DNA from: Cohnella pontilimi
GTDB taxonomy: Bacteria; Bacillota; Bacilli; Paenibacillales; Paenibacillaceae
DNA: 64,000 bases
Direction: 5' to 3'
Assembly (NCBI RefSeq): GCF_005049045.1
Contig: NZ_SUPK01000003.1
Span: forward strand, 310,001-374,000
In this document: piece by piece, positions 1-7,400 of the stretch
How the letters are laid out: each line of letters opens with the position of its first letter
How positions within the stretch are numbered: the first letter of the stretch is position 1
Position numbers and translations under genes: made by a program
Notes under the pieces: generated by a model
Database searches by the model: none
The model's input: the letters and a program-made list of their open reading frames with translations, nothing else
Told to the model about the DNA's origin: nothing

Positions 1-408
1 TTCACCGTTCTTGATCAGCTGCTCGATGAATTCGCGGTCGCCGGATTCTACCAGCGCCGGGAGCTTCTTTTGCTGCCAGAGCAACTTGATTTTGTCTCTA
101 TACTTGTCGTCCGGCACTTCTTCAATTTGAATTTCGTATTGGCCCTCGTATTTCTTGTTGAAGCGATCGATTTGCGGCAGGAAGAACTTCGCGCCGACGT
201 TCGCTCCTGCTTTGTAATGAGGAATTTTCAGTACGACTTTCTCTGCCGGCGTGGAAGCCGATGCGCTCGGGCTTGCCGACCCGGACGCACTCGGAGTTGC
301 GCTCGGGCTGCTTTGGCTGCCCGAGTTGTTTTTGTTTCCGCCGCATGCCGTCAAGATCAACAGAAAGCACAAGCTCAGAACAGAAGCGATTTTGTAGCTT
401 TTCTTCAT
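1..408 (-). CDS. ABC transporter sugar-binding lipoprotein, N-terminal part
   Basis: The gene runs off the left edge; 136 codons are visible. It begins with a lipoprotein signal peptide (KK charged end, hydrophobic stretch, lipobox LTAC at residues 19-22), so the mature protein would be lipid-anchored outside the membrane. A Ser/Ala/Pro-rich linker (about residues 28-55) follows, and then the start of a periplasmic-binding-protein fold (VVLKIPHYKAG). This layout is usual for solute-binding proteins of carbohydrate ABC importers in Gram-positives. A GGGGAG ribosome site lies 6 bases before the ATG. The gene sits beside a LacI regulator, and operator-like sites lie in its upstream region, so sugar uptake is the likely role; the substrate cannot be read from this fragment. 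Confidence 0.85.
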   Translation of the reverse strand, partial: MKKSYKIASVLSLCFLLILTACGGNKNNSGSQSSPSATPSASGSASPSASASTPAEKVVLKIPHYKAGANVGAKFFLPQIDRFNKKYEGQYEIQIEEVPDDKYRDKIKLLWQQKKLPALVESGDREFIEQLIKNGE

Positions 409-494
409 TCCGATACTCCCCTTCACTTCATTTAAAATATATTTAAAGATTCCTGGGTAGGAACTCTTTAAATCTGTCGAAAACCTGCTGTTTT

Positions 495-508
495 CCAAAA
501 CCGTTTTC
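495..508. promoter_or_regulatory. LacI-type operator-like site
   Basis: CCAAAACCGTTTTC is an imperfect dyad centred on CG, typical of LacI/CcpA-family operators. It lies upstream of the sugar-binding protein gene. A cre-like sequence (TTGCAGCGCTTACA, 526-539) is close by. Assignment to the adjacent LacI protein is inferred. Confidence 0.4.
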
Positions 509-552
509 AATTGTTATCACAACCGTTGCAGCGCTTACAAAAAGGTTATTAC

Positions 553-566
553 CCAAAACGCTTTGG
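553..566. promoter_or_regulatory. LacI-type operator-like site
   Basis: CCAAAACGCTTTGG is a near-perfect dyad between the lacI-type gene and the binding-protein gene. It resembles the sites at 495-508 and 1626-1640, suggesting several operators for one regulator. Confidence 0.45.
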
Positions 567-586
567 ATTTACTGCAAAAGGCATTG

Positions 587-1606
587 TTAACTGAGCCTCT
601 TCGTGCTTTCGCGTACGACCAACTGATTCGCCAGCACCACTTTGTGGCGCACTTGCCGGCCCTCCAGCATATCGATCAGAAGCTGTGCCGCTTGATAGCC
701 GAGATCGTATTTCTCTTGCCGGACGGTCGTCAGCTTCGGCGAACAGTAGGAAGCAATTGAAATATCATCGTATCCGATGAGCGAAACCGAATCCGGGATC
801 GGCCGGCCCATCGCTTCGCACGCCTTCATCGCGCCAAGCGCCATCAAATCGCTCGCGCAGAAAATCGCGGTAACGTCCGGGTGACGCTGCAGCAAGCCGC
901 GTGCCGCCGCTTCCCCGCCTTCTTCGGAAAAACGTCCGTCTTCCACCAGCGCGGGATCGTACGGAATGCCCGCCTCTTGCAGGCCGAGTATGTATCCCGA
1001 TAATCTCTCGCGGCTGACCGAAGCCTCCATATGACCGTTGATCATGGCGATCTTCCGGTGGCCCAGCTGGGCCAAATGAGCTACGGCTTCCCTTGCCCCG
1101 GCGACATTATCGCTCGTGACATGGCCGACCCATTCGCCGTCGATCGGAATATCGATGAGCACACAAGGAAAATCGGGCTGATTGATGACTTCCGCCAAAT
1201 ATGGATCGCTGGTTTTCAGCCCTTGCAGGATCGCACCGTCCACGTTCCGCTCTCTGCACAAATCGGAGTACGACTTATGCAATTGCTTCTTGGGATTGGT
1301 GCTGAACAATAAAATATCGTAGTTGAGCTCGCCTGCGCGGTCGTTGATGCCGCACAACACTTCGAATGCGAAGGCATCCTTGGCGTTGGAACGTTTGATC
1401 TCCGAAATGATTACGCCGATCGTGTTCGTTTTTTTGAGCACCAGACTTTGCGCCTGTGCGTTCGGCCGGTACGACAGCTCTTCCGCCAGCTTCTTGATCC
1501 TGTTCCGCGTCTTCTCGTTCACGTCCGGATATCCGTTCAACGCCCGGGACACCGTCGTAATCGATACGCCTGCCGCCTTTGCCAGATCCTTAATGGTTGT
1601 TGCCAT
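587..1606 (-). CDS. LacI family transcriptional regulator
   Basis: A 339-residue protein of normal LacI-family length. Residues 3-25 form the helix-turn-helix (IKDLAKAAGVSITTVSRALNG), followed by the hinge helix region (YRPNAQAQSLV) and a periplasmic-binding-protein-like sensor domain to the end. It should bind operators as a dimer and release them on binding a sugar. The start ATG follows AGGAGA. Operator-like dyads lie just upstream of its own gene (1626-1640), upstream of the binding-protein gene and upstream of the glycosidase gene, consistent with local control and autoregulation. The inducer is unknown; given the neighbouring GH144-type enzyme, a beta-glucan oligosaccharide is possible but unproven. 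Confidence 0.92.
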   Translation of the reverse strand: MATTIKDLAKAAGVSITTVSRALNGYPDVNEKTRNRIKKLAEELSYRPNAQAQSLVLKKTNTIGVIISEIKRSNAKDAFAFEVLCGINDRAGELNYDILLFSTNPKKQLHKSYSDLCRERNVDGAILQGLKTSDPYLAEVINQPDFPCVLIDIPIDGEWVGHVTSDNVAGAREAVAHLAQLGHRKIAMINGHMEASVSRERLSGYILGLQEAGIPYDPALVEDGRFSEEGGEAAARGLLQRHPDVTAIFCASDLMALGAMKACEAMGRPIPDSVSLIGYDDISIASYCSPKLTTVRQEKYDLGYQAAQLLIDMLEGRQVRHKVVLANQLVVRESTKRLS

Positions 1607-1625
1607 GCTTGAGGTCTCCTGATTT

Positions 1626-1640
1626 CCAAAACGTTTTCGG
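1626..1640. promoter_or_regulatory. LacI-type operator upstream of the lacI-type gene
   Basis: CCAAAACGTTTTCGG has AAAACGTTTT dyad symmetry and lies about 20 bases before the regulator's start codon, where binding would block its own transcription. Confidence 0.5.
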
Positions 1641-1715
1641 TACGGTACGACTCCATTATAGGCGACAAAGAAAACGATTACAACGTTTTTTTATCCAGCT
1701 TTGTCCATCCCGAAT

Positions 1716-1761
1716 AAAAGCCGGGAAACAAAGGGATTTCTCCCCTTGCCGCCCGGCTTTT
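1716..1761 (-). terminator. Terminator of the glycosidase gene
   Basis: A 10-bp stem (AAAAGCCGGG paired with CCCGGCTTTT) lies just after the stop codon of the minus-strand glycosidase gene. The stem ends in a T-rich stretch on that strand. Confidence 0.6.
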
Positions 1762-1773
1762 CCATCTTCGTCC

Positions 1774-4698
1774 TTACTTCTTCTTGTCTTTCACGACAAT
1801 CTTGGTCGGTGCACTTGTCACTGTCGCTCCCGTCGCAGGAGCGTGGTCGGATTTCGGTGTCACCTCGAATTTCAAATATTTGTTGGAGTCTCTCTGCTGC
1901 GGGATGTAGGTTCGGGAAGTCGCGTCTTTGATGAGCTTGTATTTTCCGTTCACTTCATCCGACACGTACCAACGGTATACGCTGCCCTGCTCTTGATCCC
2001 CGCTGGCGTCATAGAAATCATACATGCCGTACACCGGCTGGCCTACGACCGGATTCGCATCCTTCGTCAGATCCATCTGCGTCAGCTTCGATACTTTGAA
2101 ATTATCGAAGTAAACCGTTCCGGTGTTGTGTTTGTAAGCCGGGTCAAGGAAAATCAAAATTCTTTGCACATCGCCCAGCTCGTTTTTCAATCCGGAGATA
2201 TCCCAGGTGAGCGTCTTCCATTGCCCGTTCGTGTCGCCTTGGAAGGAGTGCTCGTGCTGGCCGTTCACCTCTTCGAATTTCAAGATGATGTTGTATTTGC
2301 CGTTCACGTCGAAGGACAGCGTGTCTCCTACGAAATAAGGCTTCGTCGGGTCGACGGTTCCTTTCAAGTACGCCCAATCATACAAGCCTTTGTTGTAATC
2401 CACTTTCAACGCGTAGCTGCCGTCTGGCGTCACGGTGTTGTCCTTGGTCAGCTGGTAAACATTGTCCCCGGAGTCTACCCATCCCGGATTGATGCCTTGT
2501 CCGTCGAAATTATCGATGATGGTGTCGGTGATGGCCGGAACCGTGGTGACCGTCACGTTGCGGGCTTGCGGCTCGGCGATTTCCACTTGCTTCGTGGCGG
2601 AGCTAAGCATAGCTTTGCCCGTAATCGGCGTGCCGTTCTCATCCGGAGCGGACACCGGGGTCACTTCGAATTTCAGGTAATTGCCCACGTCCGAGCCCTG
2701 AACGGTATAGGTTTCGGACGTTGCTCCCGGGATCGGCTCATAGGTGCCGTCGGCGGCAGACGATTTCAACCAACGATACTGAGAATTCCCTTCCGGCAGA
2801 CCTTCCGGGGAGAAATACTCATAGCTCGCTTTCAGCGTGCTGCCGACTACCGGCAAGCCTTCCAAGAGAATGCTGGAGGCGACCGGCCCTTTGCCGTTCA
2901 CTTGCACATCGTCCAGGTAGAAGGTGCCGTTGGCCTGATCCGCGCCTGGTGCCGCAAAGATGAGCAGCCTTTTCACGGACTGCAGTTTTTCTTTTTCAGC
3001 CGCTGTAAATACCCATTCGATCTGGTGCCAATCGTTGCCGGTTACCGTAAATGTTTTTTCGATCGGCTGCGTCGCCGTCTCCAATTTGAACAGCAGCGTG
3101 GCATCGCCATAAACCGAAGCTTTCAGGGAATCGGAAGACGAGAAGTTTTTGTCCCCGTCGAATGCGGCCCCGAAAAAGGCCCACGCATTTCCGTTTTTGT
3201 TGTAGTCAACCTTGAGCGCCCCTGTACCCGTGTGGGTTACGTCGCTTACGGGAGTCAAGGTGTAGACGCCGTCGCCGTTGTCCTTCCATCCCAGGTGATT
3301 GTGATTGCCTTCGAAGTCGTCGATGATGTTGGTTCCGGCTTGCAGCAGCCCGACTTTCTTCATGCCGGCCTGCACATATTTGTTCTTGTTCATCAAGTTC
3401 CAAATCAAGCCGCTTCTGTAGTTCTCGATCATGAGAAGCGTAATGCCTTTGTCGATTCCGATGACGTCCGGCCCGTACCAGCCCTCAGCGCTTAAATCCA
3501 GGTTATAAGCATCCTTCAAGCCGTACTCGCCGATCAAGTTCGGATACGAGTAGTAATGACGCAGAGCCGAGATGACTTCCTGCGGCGTGAATACAATCGA
3601 ACCGAGCGCTCCTGCAGGCATCATCGTGCCGTCGATCCGGTGCTGGTCGTTGCCGAAGCCGGAAGGAGCGGAACCGTAACGGCCTTCGTAACCGTAAGGT
3701 CCGTCAGAAGCGGTTAACCCCCATCCGTCGGGTCCGAATGTTTTGTATTTGGCGGAATTGTCGATCGCATACTGCCTGCTGGATTTCGTCGCGATCACCG
3801 AGTTATTCCACCAGTTCACTCCTTGCTTGTCCACCATATTGCGCATATCGAACCAAGCGAAAGAGAATTGGTGCGTAAAGATGGATCCGAACCAGGAATG
3901 GATGAATTCCGGATATCCGCCATAGGAAGCTTTATGCCGCATAAAGCTGTAGAACATGTCCTCGTTTACCGGGTGTGTGGGAGAAGCGGCTCCAAGGAAA
4001 TACAGCATGAACTGCTCGGCGTAAAAATCCCAATGGCCGGCAAATCCGTGCTCCGGGGAGTAACCCATATAAAATTGGTTGAATTTATCTCCCGGGTTTT
4101 TGTCCCGGTACCATTCCCAATCGACCTTCCGATACAACTGGTCGGCGAGCGTTTGAATCTCTCCTCCGAAATATTCGCCCGCCGATAAAGCCCCGTTGAT
4201 CGCAATTCCCGTGTCGATGACCGACACTTCCGAGGTGCCGTAACGCTTGGCGGTATTCATGTCGAGGAAGTGATAAAAGAAGCCGTTCACCTGATCCGCA
4301 TGATTCAGTAACGTTTGGAGAGTGCCTTTCACACGGTCATAGCCTTCTTGCTTCGTAATCCAACCGCGTTCCGCGCCGATCACGATCGCACTGAGGCCGA
4401 AGCCGACCGAAGCCACGCTGCTCATATTTTGCGCACCCAGCTCCGTACCCGGCGCACGGTCGCGCACCAAGCCGTAACCCGGACTGGCCGGATCCGTATT
4501 CGCCTCTTGCCAGAAGAAATCGAACGACTTGCGGCTTTCATAGTCCAACAGCTGGTCATCCGTCATCGATGCAAAATCAGTCGGAGCGGCATGGACAACT
4601 CCGGTGGAGAAGCTTGGCGAAACGACGAGGCCCAATACCAGACTCAAAATGAGCGTGATATTCGCCAGTGAGAGATGACTGCGGCGCTTATCTTTCAT
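1774..4698 (-). CDS. Secreted GH144-type glycosidase with tandem C-terminal modules
   Basis: A 974-residue secreted protein. Residues 1-38 are a signal peptide ending in VVHAA. Residues 45-440 match the family long labelled glucoamylase (PF10091, CAZy GH144), with DFFWQEAN and GLVRDRAPG near the start; characterised GH144 members are endo-beta-1,2-glucanases, so the old glucoamylase label may mislead. After this come two copies of a carbohydrate-binding-like module (about 459-607 and 722-868; each opens IIDxF and has LKVDYNK and YxD motifs), each followed by an Ig-like repeat (about 612-706 and 870-965; both contain YRW and YLKFEVTP). The modular tail suggests binding to polysaccharide or cell wall. 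AAGGAGGAA precedes the ATG. A perfect LacI-type palindrome lies upstream. The substrate is inferred, not shown. Confidence 0.85.
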   Translation of the reverse strand: MKDKRRSHLSLANITLILSLVLGLVVSPSFSTGVVHAAPTDFASMTDDQLLDYESRKSFDFFWQEANTDPASPGYGLVRDRAPGTELGAQNMSSVASVGFGLSAIVIGAERGWITKQEGYDRVKGTLQTLLNHADQVNGFFYHFLDMNTAKRYGTSEVSVIDTGIAINGALSAGEYFGGEIQTLADQLYRKVDWEWYRDKNPGDKFNQFYMGYSPEHGFAGHWDFYAEQFMLYFLGAASPTHPVNEDMFYSFMRHKASYGGYPEFIHSWFGSIFTHQFSFAWFDMRNMVDKQGVNWWNNSVIATKSSRQYAIDNSAKYKTFGPDGWGLTASDGPYGYEGRYGSAPSGFGNDQHRIDGTMMPAGALGSIVFTPQEVISALRHYYSYPNLIGEYGLKDAYNLDLSAEGWYGPDVIGIDKGITLLMIENYRSGLIWNLMNKNKYVQAGMKKVGLLQAGTNIIDDFEGNHNHLGWKDNGDGVYTLTPVSDVTHTGTGALKVDYNKNGNAWAFFGAAFDGDKNFSSSDSLKASVYGDATLLFKLETATQPIEKTFTVTGNDWHQIEWVFTAAEKEKLQSVKRLLIFAAPGADQANGTFYLDDVQVNGKGPVASSILLEGLPVVGSTLKASYEYFSPEGLPEGNSQYRWLKSSAADGTYEPIPGATSETYTVQGSDVGNYLKFEVTPVSAPDENGTPITGKAMLSSATKQVEIAEPQARNVTVTTVPAITDTIIDNFDGQGINPGWVDSGDNVYQLTKDNTVTPDGSYALKVDYNKGLYDWAYLKGTVDPTKPYFVGDTLSFDVNGKYNIILKFEEVNGQHEHSFQGDTNGQWKTLTWDISGLKNELGDVQRILIFLDPAYKHNTGTVYFDNFKVSKLTQMDLTKDANPVVGQPVYGMYDFYDASGDQEQGSVYRWYVSDEVNGKYKLIKDATSRTYIPQQRDSNKYLKFEVTPKSDHAPATGATVTSAPTKIVVKDKKK

Positions 4699-4760
4699 CC
4701 TGCTATTCCTCCTTAAAATGGTTGTACATCTTGTTTGTTACCGTTTTCATATCATAGTTT

Positions 4761-4774
4761 TCGAAACGTTTCGA
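4761..4774. promoter_or_regulatory. Perfect 14-bp LacI-type operator upstream of the glycosidase
   Basis: TCGAAACGTTTCGA is a perfect palindrome with the central CG typical of LacI-family operators. It lies 63 bases upstream of the glycosidase start codon. The LacI-type gene next door is the obvious candidate regulator. Confidence 0.55.
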
Positions 4775-4807
4775 TTCAAGCGAAAACCGGTTAACTTGGA
4801 AAATTAA

Positions 4808-4842
4808 GAGAAAGGTCCCGATCACTGATCAGGACCTTTCTC
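4808..4842. terminator. Hairpin terminator between repeat array and glycosidase
   Basis: GAGAAAGGTCC (4808-4818) pairs with GGACCTTTCTC (4832-4842), an 11-bp stem followed on the plus strand by CATTTTTC. On the minus strand it would end transcription coming from the dinB side. Confidence 0.5.
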
Positions 4843-4949
4843 CATTTTTCGATTCGTTTCGATGATGTAGGTAGTTCGGAAGTCGGTACACGTTTGTCCG
4901 CTGAGCATCGGAGAGCCGCCACACTGACGGCCCGTGCGAGGATTGACAT

Positions 4950-5234
4950 AAATAAGTAGCACACTGCTACTAGACAGCCAGCGAACCCAGGTGATCAGCG
5001 CAAATAAGTAGCACGCTGCTACTAGACAGCCAGCGAACCCAGGTGATCAGCGCAAATAAGTAGCACGCTGCTACTAGACAGCCAGCGAATCAAGGCGATG
5101 GACGAAAATAAGTAGCACACAGCTACTAGACAGCCAGCGAACCCACGTGATTGGCGTAAATAAGTAGCGCACAGCTACTAGACAGCCAGCGAATTCAGGC
5201 GATCGGCGCAAATAAGCAGTGCACAGCTACTAGA
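4950..5234. repeat. Tandem repeat, five and a half units of 52 bp
   Basis: Units start at 4950, 5002, 5054, 5106, 5158 and 5210 (last partial), an exact 52-base period. Each begins AAATAAGTAGC and carries an internal inverted repeat: AGTAGCA/TGCTACT in units 1-3 and AGTAGC/GCTACT in units 4-5, so the stem survives although the loop bases vary. No unit encodes protein. The array fills the gap between dinB and the glycosidase terminator. Confidence 0.9.
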
Positions 5235-5238
5235 TGGG

Positions 5239-5724
5239 TTATTGATCTTCTTGCGGAACTGGCAGAAGCCCGCGGCCAATCACGTTTGCCGACACCGGTT
5301 TTTCACCGAGCTCGCGGGACCAAACCGAAAGCTGCCCAATGTGGTGAATTTCATGGGCTATCACGTGACGCAGGATGGCACCCTTCGCAAAGCTCTGATT
5401 CCACCAAGGAACGTATACGGCTTGTTTATCCATTTCCTCTTTCCAGGAGGACACGAACGATTCCACGAACGGATGCAAATCGGCAGACAATTGCCGCACC
5501 TTGGCCAAGGTGTCATATTGGGCAATTTCGAATTCTGGTTCTTCCAACTCACCCTGCAGAAACCACAACCAGCTGTATTCCACATCGACGATGTGGAGCA
5601 GGGTTTTCAAGATTCCGCCGACACCCCCTACTCGAACTTTCAACAATTCCTCGTGAGGAATTCGCTCGCACCAATCGAACCAATCTTCTCTCACCAGCCA
5701 GTTGTACTGAAACATCGTTTGCAT
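5239..5724 (-). CDS. DinB family protein
   Basis: A 161-residue four-helix-bundle protein of the DinB/YfiT superfamily. The likely metal-binding triad is His44 (LLHIVDVE) with His124 and His128 (HVIAHEIHHIGQL). Members act as metal-dependent thiol-linked transferases or remain uncharacterised; no substrate can be inferred. An in-frame upstream extension is possible, but the ATG at 5724 has GGAGGCGATTAC just before it and gives the usual family length. No clear operon partner; the stop codon abuts the 52-bp repeat array. Confidence 0.85.
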   Translation of the reverse strand: MQTMFQYNWLVREDWFDWCERIPHEELLKVRVGGVGGILKTLLHIVDVEYSWLWFLQGELEEPEFEIAQYDTLAKVRQLSADLHPFVESFVSSWKEEMDKQAVYVPWWNQSFAKGAILRHVIAHEIHHIGQLSVWSRELGEKPVSANVIGRGLLPVPQEDQ

Positions 5725-5789
5725 GTAATCGCCTCCGAATGTTGAGTGAAATTCGAAAATACGCGCCGTGTAACTCCCATGCCACAACA

Positions 5790-5815
5790 AAAAAGCCATG
5801 GGCAGCAGCCCACGC
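5790..5815 (-). terminator. Hairpin upstream of dinB, possible terminator of a tiny gene
   Basis: On the minus strand GTGGGC and GCCCAT form a short stem, followed by GGCTTTTTTG. It lies between a strong AGGAGGTGG ribosome site (about 5930) and dinB, as if ending a short transcript. Confidence 0.4.
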
Positions 5816-6008
5816 TAAAAGGAATCGATCATTTCGACCATCGTCAGGTGCTCGAAACGCCGAATTTCTCCGCCCGGGGTGCCAATTTCGTCCCAATATC
5901 GTTCTGTATGGTCACCATGGCACCCACCTCCTTGGAATCATCTGACATAACTGTACTCAATGGGACAGTCCGCCGTCAATGTATCAATCAGCTTAAACAG
6001 TTTTCATC

Positions 6009-6230
6009 TCACAGCTGCCGCCATTCCACGACGAACTCGCCTTCCAGTCCGCGTCCGCCTTCGAATCGGCTGTGCTCTTCGAGAACGTTGCCGCATTCGC
6101 AGGAGATTTGATCCGCCCCGTAGTTATCCGTTCCGAAAGTAATCGGCTCGTTCCGATAATTACGCCGGCCGGGAGCCACTGTCAATTCTCCGCCGCAATT
6201 CAAACAACGAATGACAAAACCAGACTTCAT
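6009..6230 (-). CDS. Small zinc-ribbon-like protein of unknown function
   Basis: A 73-residue protein. An N-terminal CLNCGGEL and a later CECGN form a four-cysteine CxxC...CxC zinc-ribbon-like motif. The C-terminus is acidic and ends VEWRQL. It begins 19 bases downstream of the sigma factor stop codon on the same strand and is probably co-transcribed with it. I do not recognise a named family; a nucleic-acid or protein-binding accessory role is possible, but nothing in the sequence decides it. Confidence 0.7.
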   Translation of the reverse strand: MKSGFVIRCLNCGGELTVAPGRRNYRNEPITFGTDNYGADQISCECGNVLEEHSRFEGGRGLEGEFVVEWRQL

Positions 6231-6249
6231 CGTTTATCCGCCGCCTTCC

Positions 6250-7140
6250 TTAGTCTTCGAGAAACTCTTTGAGACGTTTGCTCCTGCTCGGATGACGCAG
6301 CTTGCGCAAAGCCTTGGCTTCGATCTGGCGAATGCGTTCGCGGGTGACGCCGAATACTTTGCCGACTTCCTCCAGCGTGCGCGTACGGCCATCGTCGAGT
6401 CCGAAGCGAAGCCGAATGACATCCTCCTCGCGGTCGGTGAGCGTGTCGAGAATGTCCTTCACCTGTTCCTTCAGCAACTCCTGCGCCGCGGCATCTTCCG
6501 GGGCGGCAACGTCCGGATCCTCGATAAAATCGCCTAATTTCGAATCATTCTCCTCACCTACCGGCATCTCCATGGAGACCGGTTCTTGGGCGATTTTCTG
6601 AATTTCGCGGATTCGCTCCACGCTCAGCTCCATGACTTCCCCGATCTCTTCCGGCGTCGGTTCACGGCCGAGCTCCTGAACCAGCTGCCGTGTGACGCGA
6701 ATCAGCTTGTTCATCGTTTCGATCATGTGCACCGGAATCCGGATCGTTCTCGCCTGGTCGGCAATCGCGCGGGTGATCGCTTGGCGGATCCACCAGGTGG
6801 CATAAGTGCTGAACCTGTAGCCTTTGGTGTGGTCGAATTTTTCCACGGCTTTCATGAGACCGATATTCCCTTCTTGGATGAGATCCAAGAACAGCATACC
6901 TCGTCCGGCATACCGTCTCGCGATGCTGACCACCAAGCGGAGGTTGGCCTCCGTCAGCAGCCGTTTCGCTTCTTCATCTCCACGCTCGATTCGCTGGGCG
7001 AGTTCAACCTCCTCTTCCGTGGAAAGAAGCCGGGAACGGCCGATTTCTTTCAAATACATTCTCACCGGATCGTTCGAATCTACGCCCGGCGGCAGCGAAA
7101 ATTGTTGCAGGCTCTGCAGCTCTTTGTCTTCTGTGGCCAT
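6250..7140 (-). CDS. RpoD-like sigma-70 factor lacking region 1.1
   Basis: A 296-residue sigma factor very close to the vegetative class: region 1.2 ([11 protein letters not shown]), region 2 ([19 protein letters not shown] and [13 protein letters not shown]), region 3, and region 4 with helix-turn-helix ([20 protein letters not shown]) ending [14 protein letters not shown]. Its N-terminus is only about 25 residues before region 1.2, so the region 1.1 part of Bacillus SigA (about 370 residues) is missing. It is not next to dnaG, the usual rpoD partner. It is therefore probably a second, group-2-like sigma factor rather than the primary one. The ATG at 7140 follows GGGGAG; upstream in-frame ATGs lack ribosome sites. 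A minus-strand promoter (7226-7254) and a convergent plus-strand promoter (7168-7196) flank the leader. Confidence 0.88.
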   Translation of the reverse strand: MATEDKELQSLQQFSLPPGVDSNDPVRMYLKEIGRSRLLSTEEEVELAQRIERGDEEAKRLLTEANLRLVVSIARRYAGRGMLFLDLIQEGNIGLMKAVEKFDHTKGYRFSTYATWWIRQAITRAIADQARTIRIPVHMIETMNKLIRVTRQLVQELGREPTPEEIGEVMELSVERIREIQKIAQEPVSMEMPVGEENDSKLGDFIEDPDVAAPEDAAAQELLKEQVKDILDTLTDREEDVIRLRFGLDDGRTRTLEEVGKVFGVTRERIRQIEAKALRKLRHPSRSKRLKEFLED

Positions 7141-7167
7141 CTCCAGCTCCCCTTCTCCAACCAAGTG

Positions 7168-7196
7168 TTGACAAAGCAATCCGGTTGTGTTACGAT
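7168..7196 (+). promoter_or_regulatory. Strong plus-strand promoter antisense to the sigma leader
   Basis: TTGACA (7168-7173), a 17-bp spacer and TACGAT (7191-7196). It lies in the 5' untranslated region of the minus-strand sigma gene and faces its promoter. No protein-coding ORF follows on the plus strand, but a terminator occurs about 150 bases on. Confidence 0.6.
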
Positions 7197-7225
7197 ATGA
7201 ACAAGTATGTCTTAGAGTAAATCCC

Positions 7226-7254
7226 ATTGTAACATTTTTCATAGGCAAACACAA
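7226..7254 (-). promoter_or_regulatory. Probable promoter of the sigma factor gene
   Basis: On the minus strand: -35 TTGTGT (7254-7249), 17-bp spacer, extended -10 TGTTACAAT with TACAAT at 7231-7226. This would start transcription near 7219, about 80 bases before the sigma start codon. Confidence 0.5.
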
Positions 7255-7341
7255 TATATTTGTACCCATAAAAATCAAAGTGCAGGGATACTCCACTGAC
7301 GACCAAACGTTTATGATTTTTCGCACAATAAAGTAATAAAG

Positions 7342-7373
7342 AAAGAGGAACCTGCTGAGTGCGGTTCCTCTTT
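7342..7373. terminator. Bidirectional terminator
   Basis: AAAGAGGAACC (7342-7352) pairs perfectly with GGTTCCTCTTT (7363-7373) around a 10-base loop, with T-rich tails on both sides. It serves the minus-strand hydrolase gene ending at 7401 and the candidate plus-strand RNA. Confidence 0.8.
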
Positions 7374-7400
7374 ATTATTAAGCTATCGGACACTTCCTTC

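Larger units (their letters stand above)
7203..7378 (+). ncRNA. Candidate small antisense RNA
   Basis: This is the interval between a near-consensus promoter (7168-7196) and a strong terminator hairpin (7342-7373) on the plus strand. It has no ORF longer than a few codons. It would yield an RNA of about 175 bases overlapping the promoter and 5' leader of the sigma factor gene in antisense. Inferred from signals only. Confidence 0.35.

Noticed and set aside
1597..3495. A 632-codon plus-strand open frame across the glycosidase gene
   Set aside because: It is antisense to a gene with signal peptide, known domains and a ribosome site, has no family features and reads as arginine/histidine/phenylalanine-rich shadow protein.
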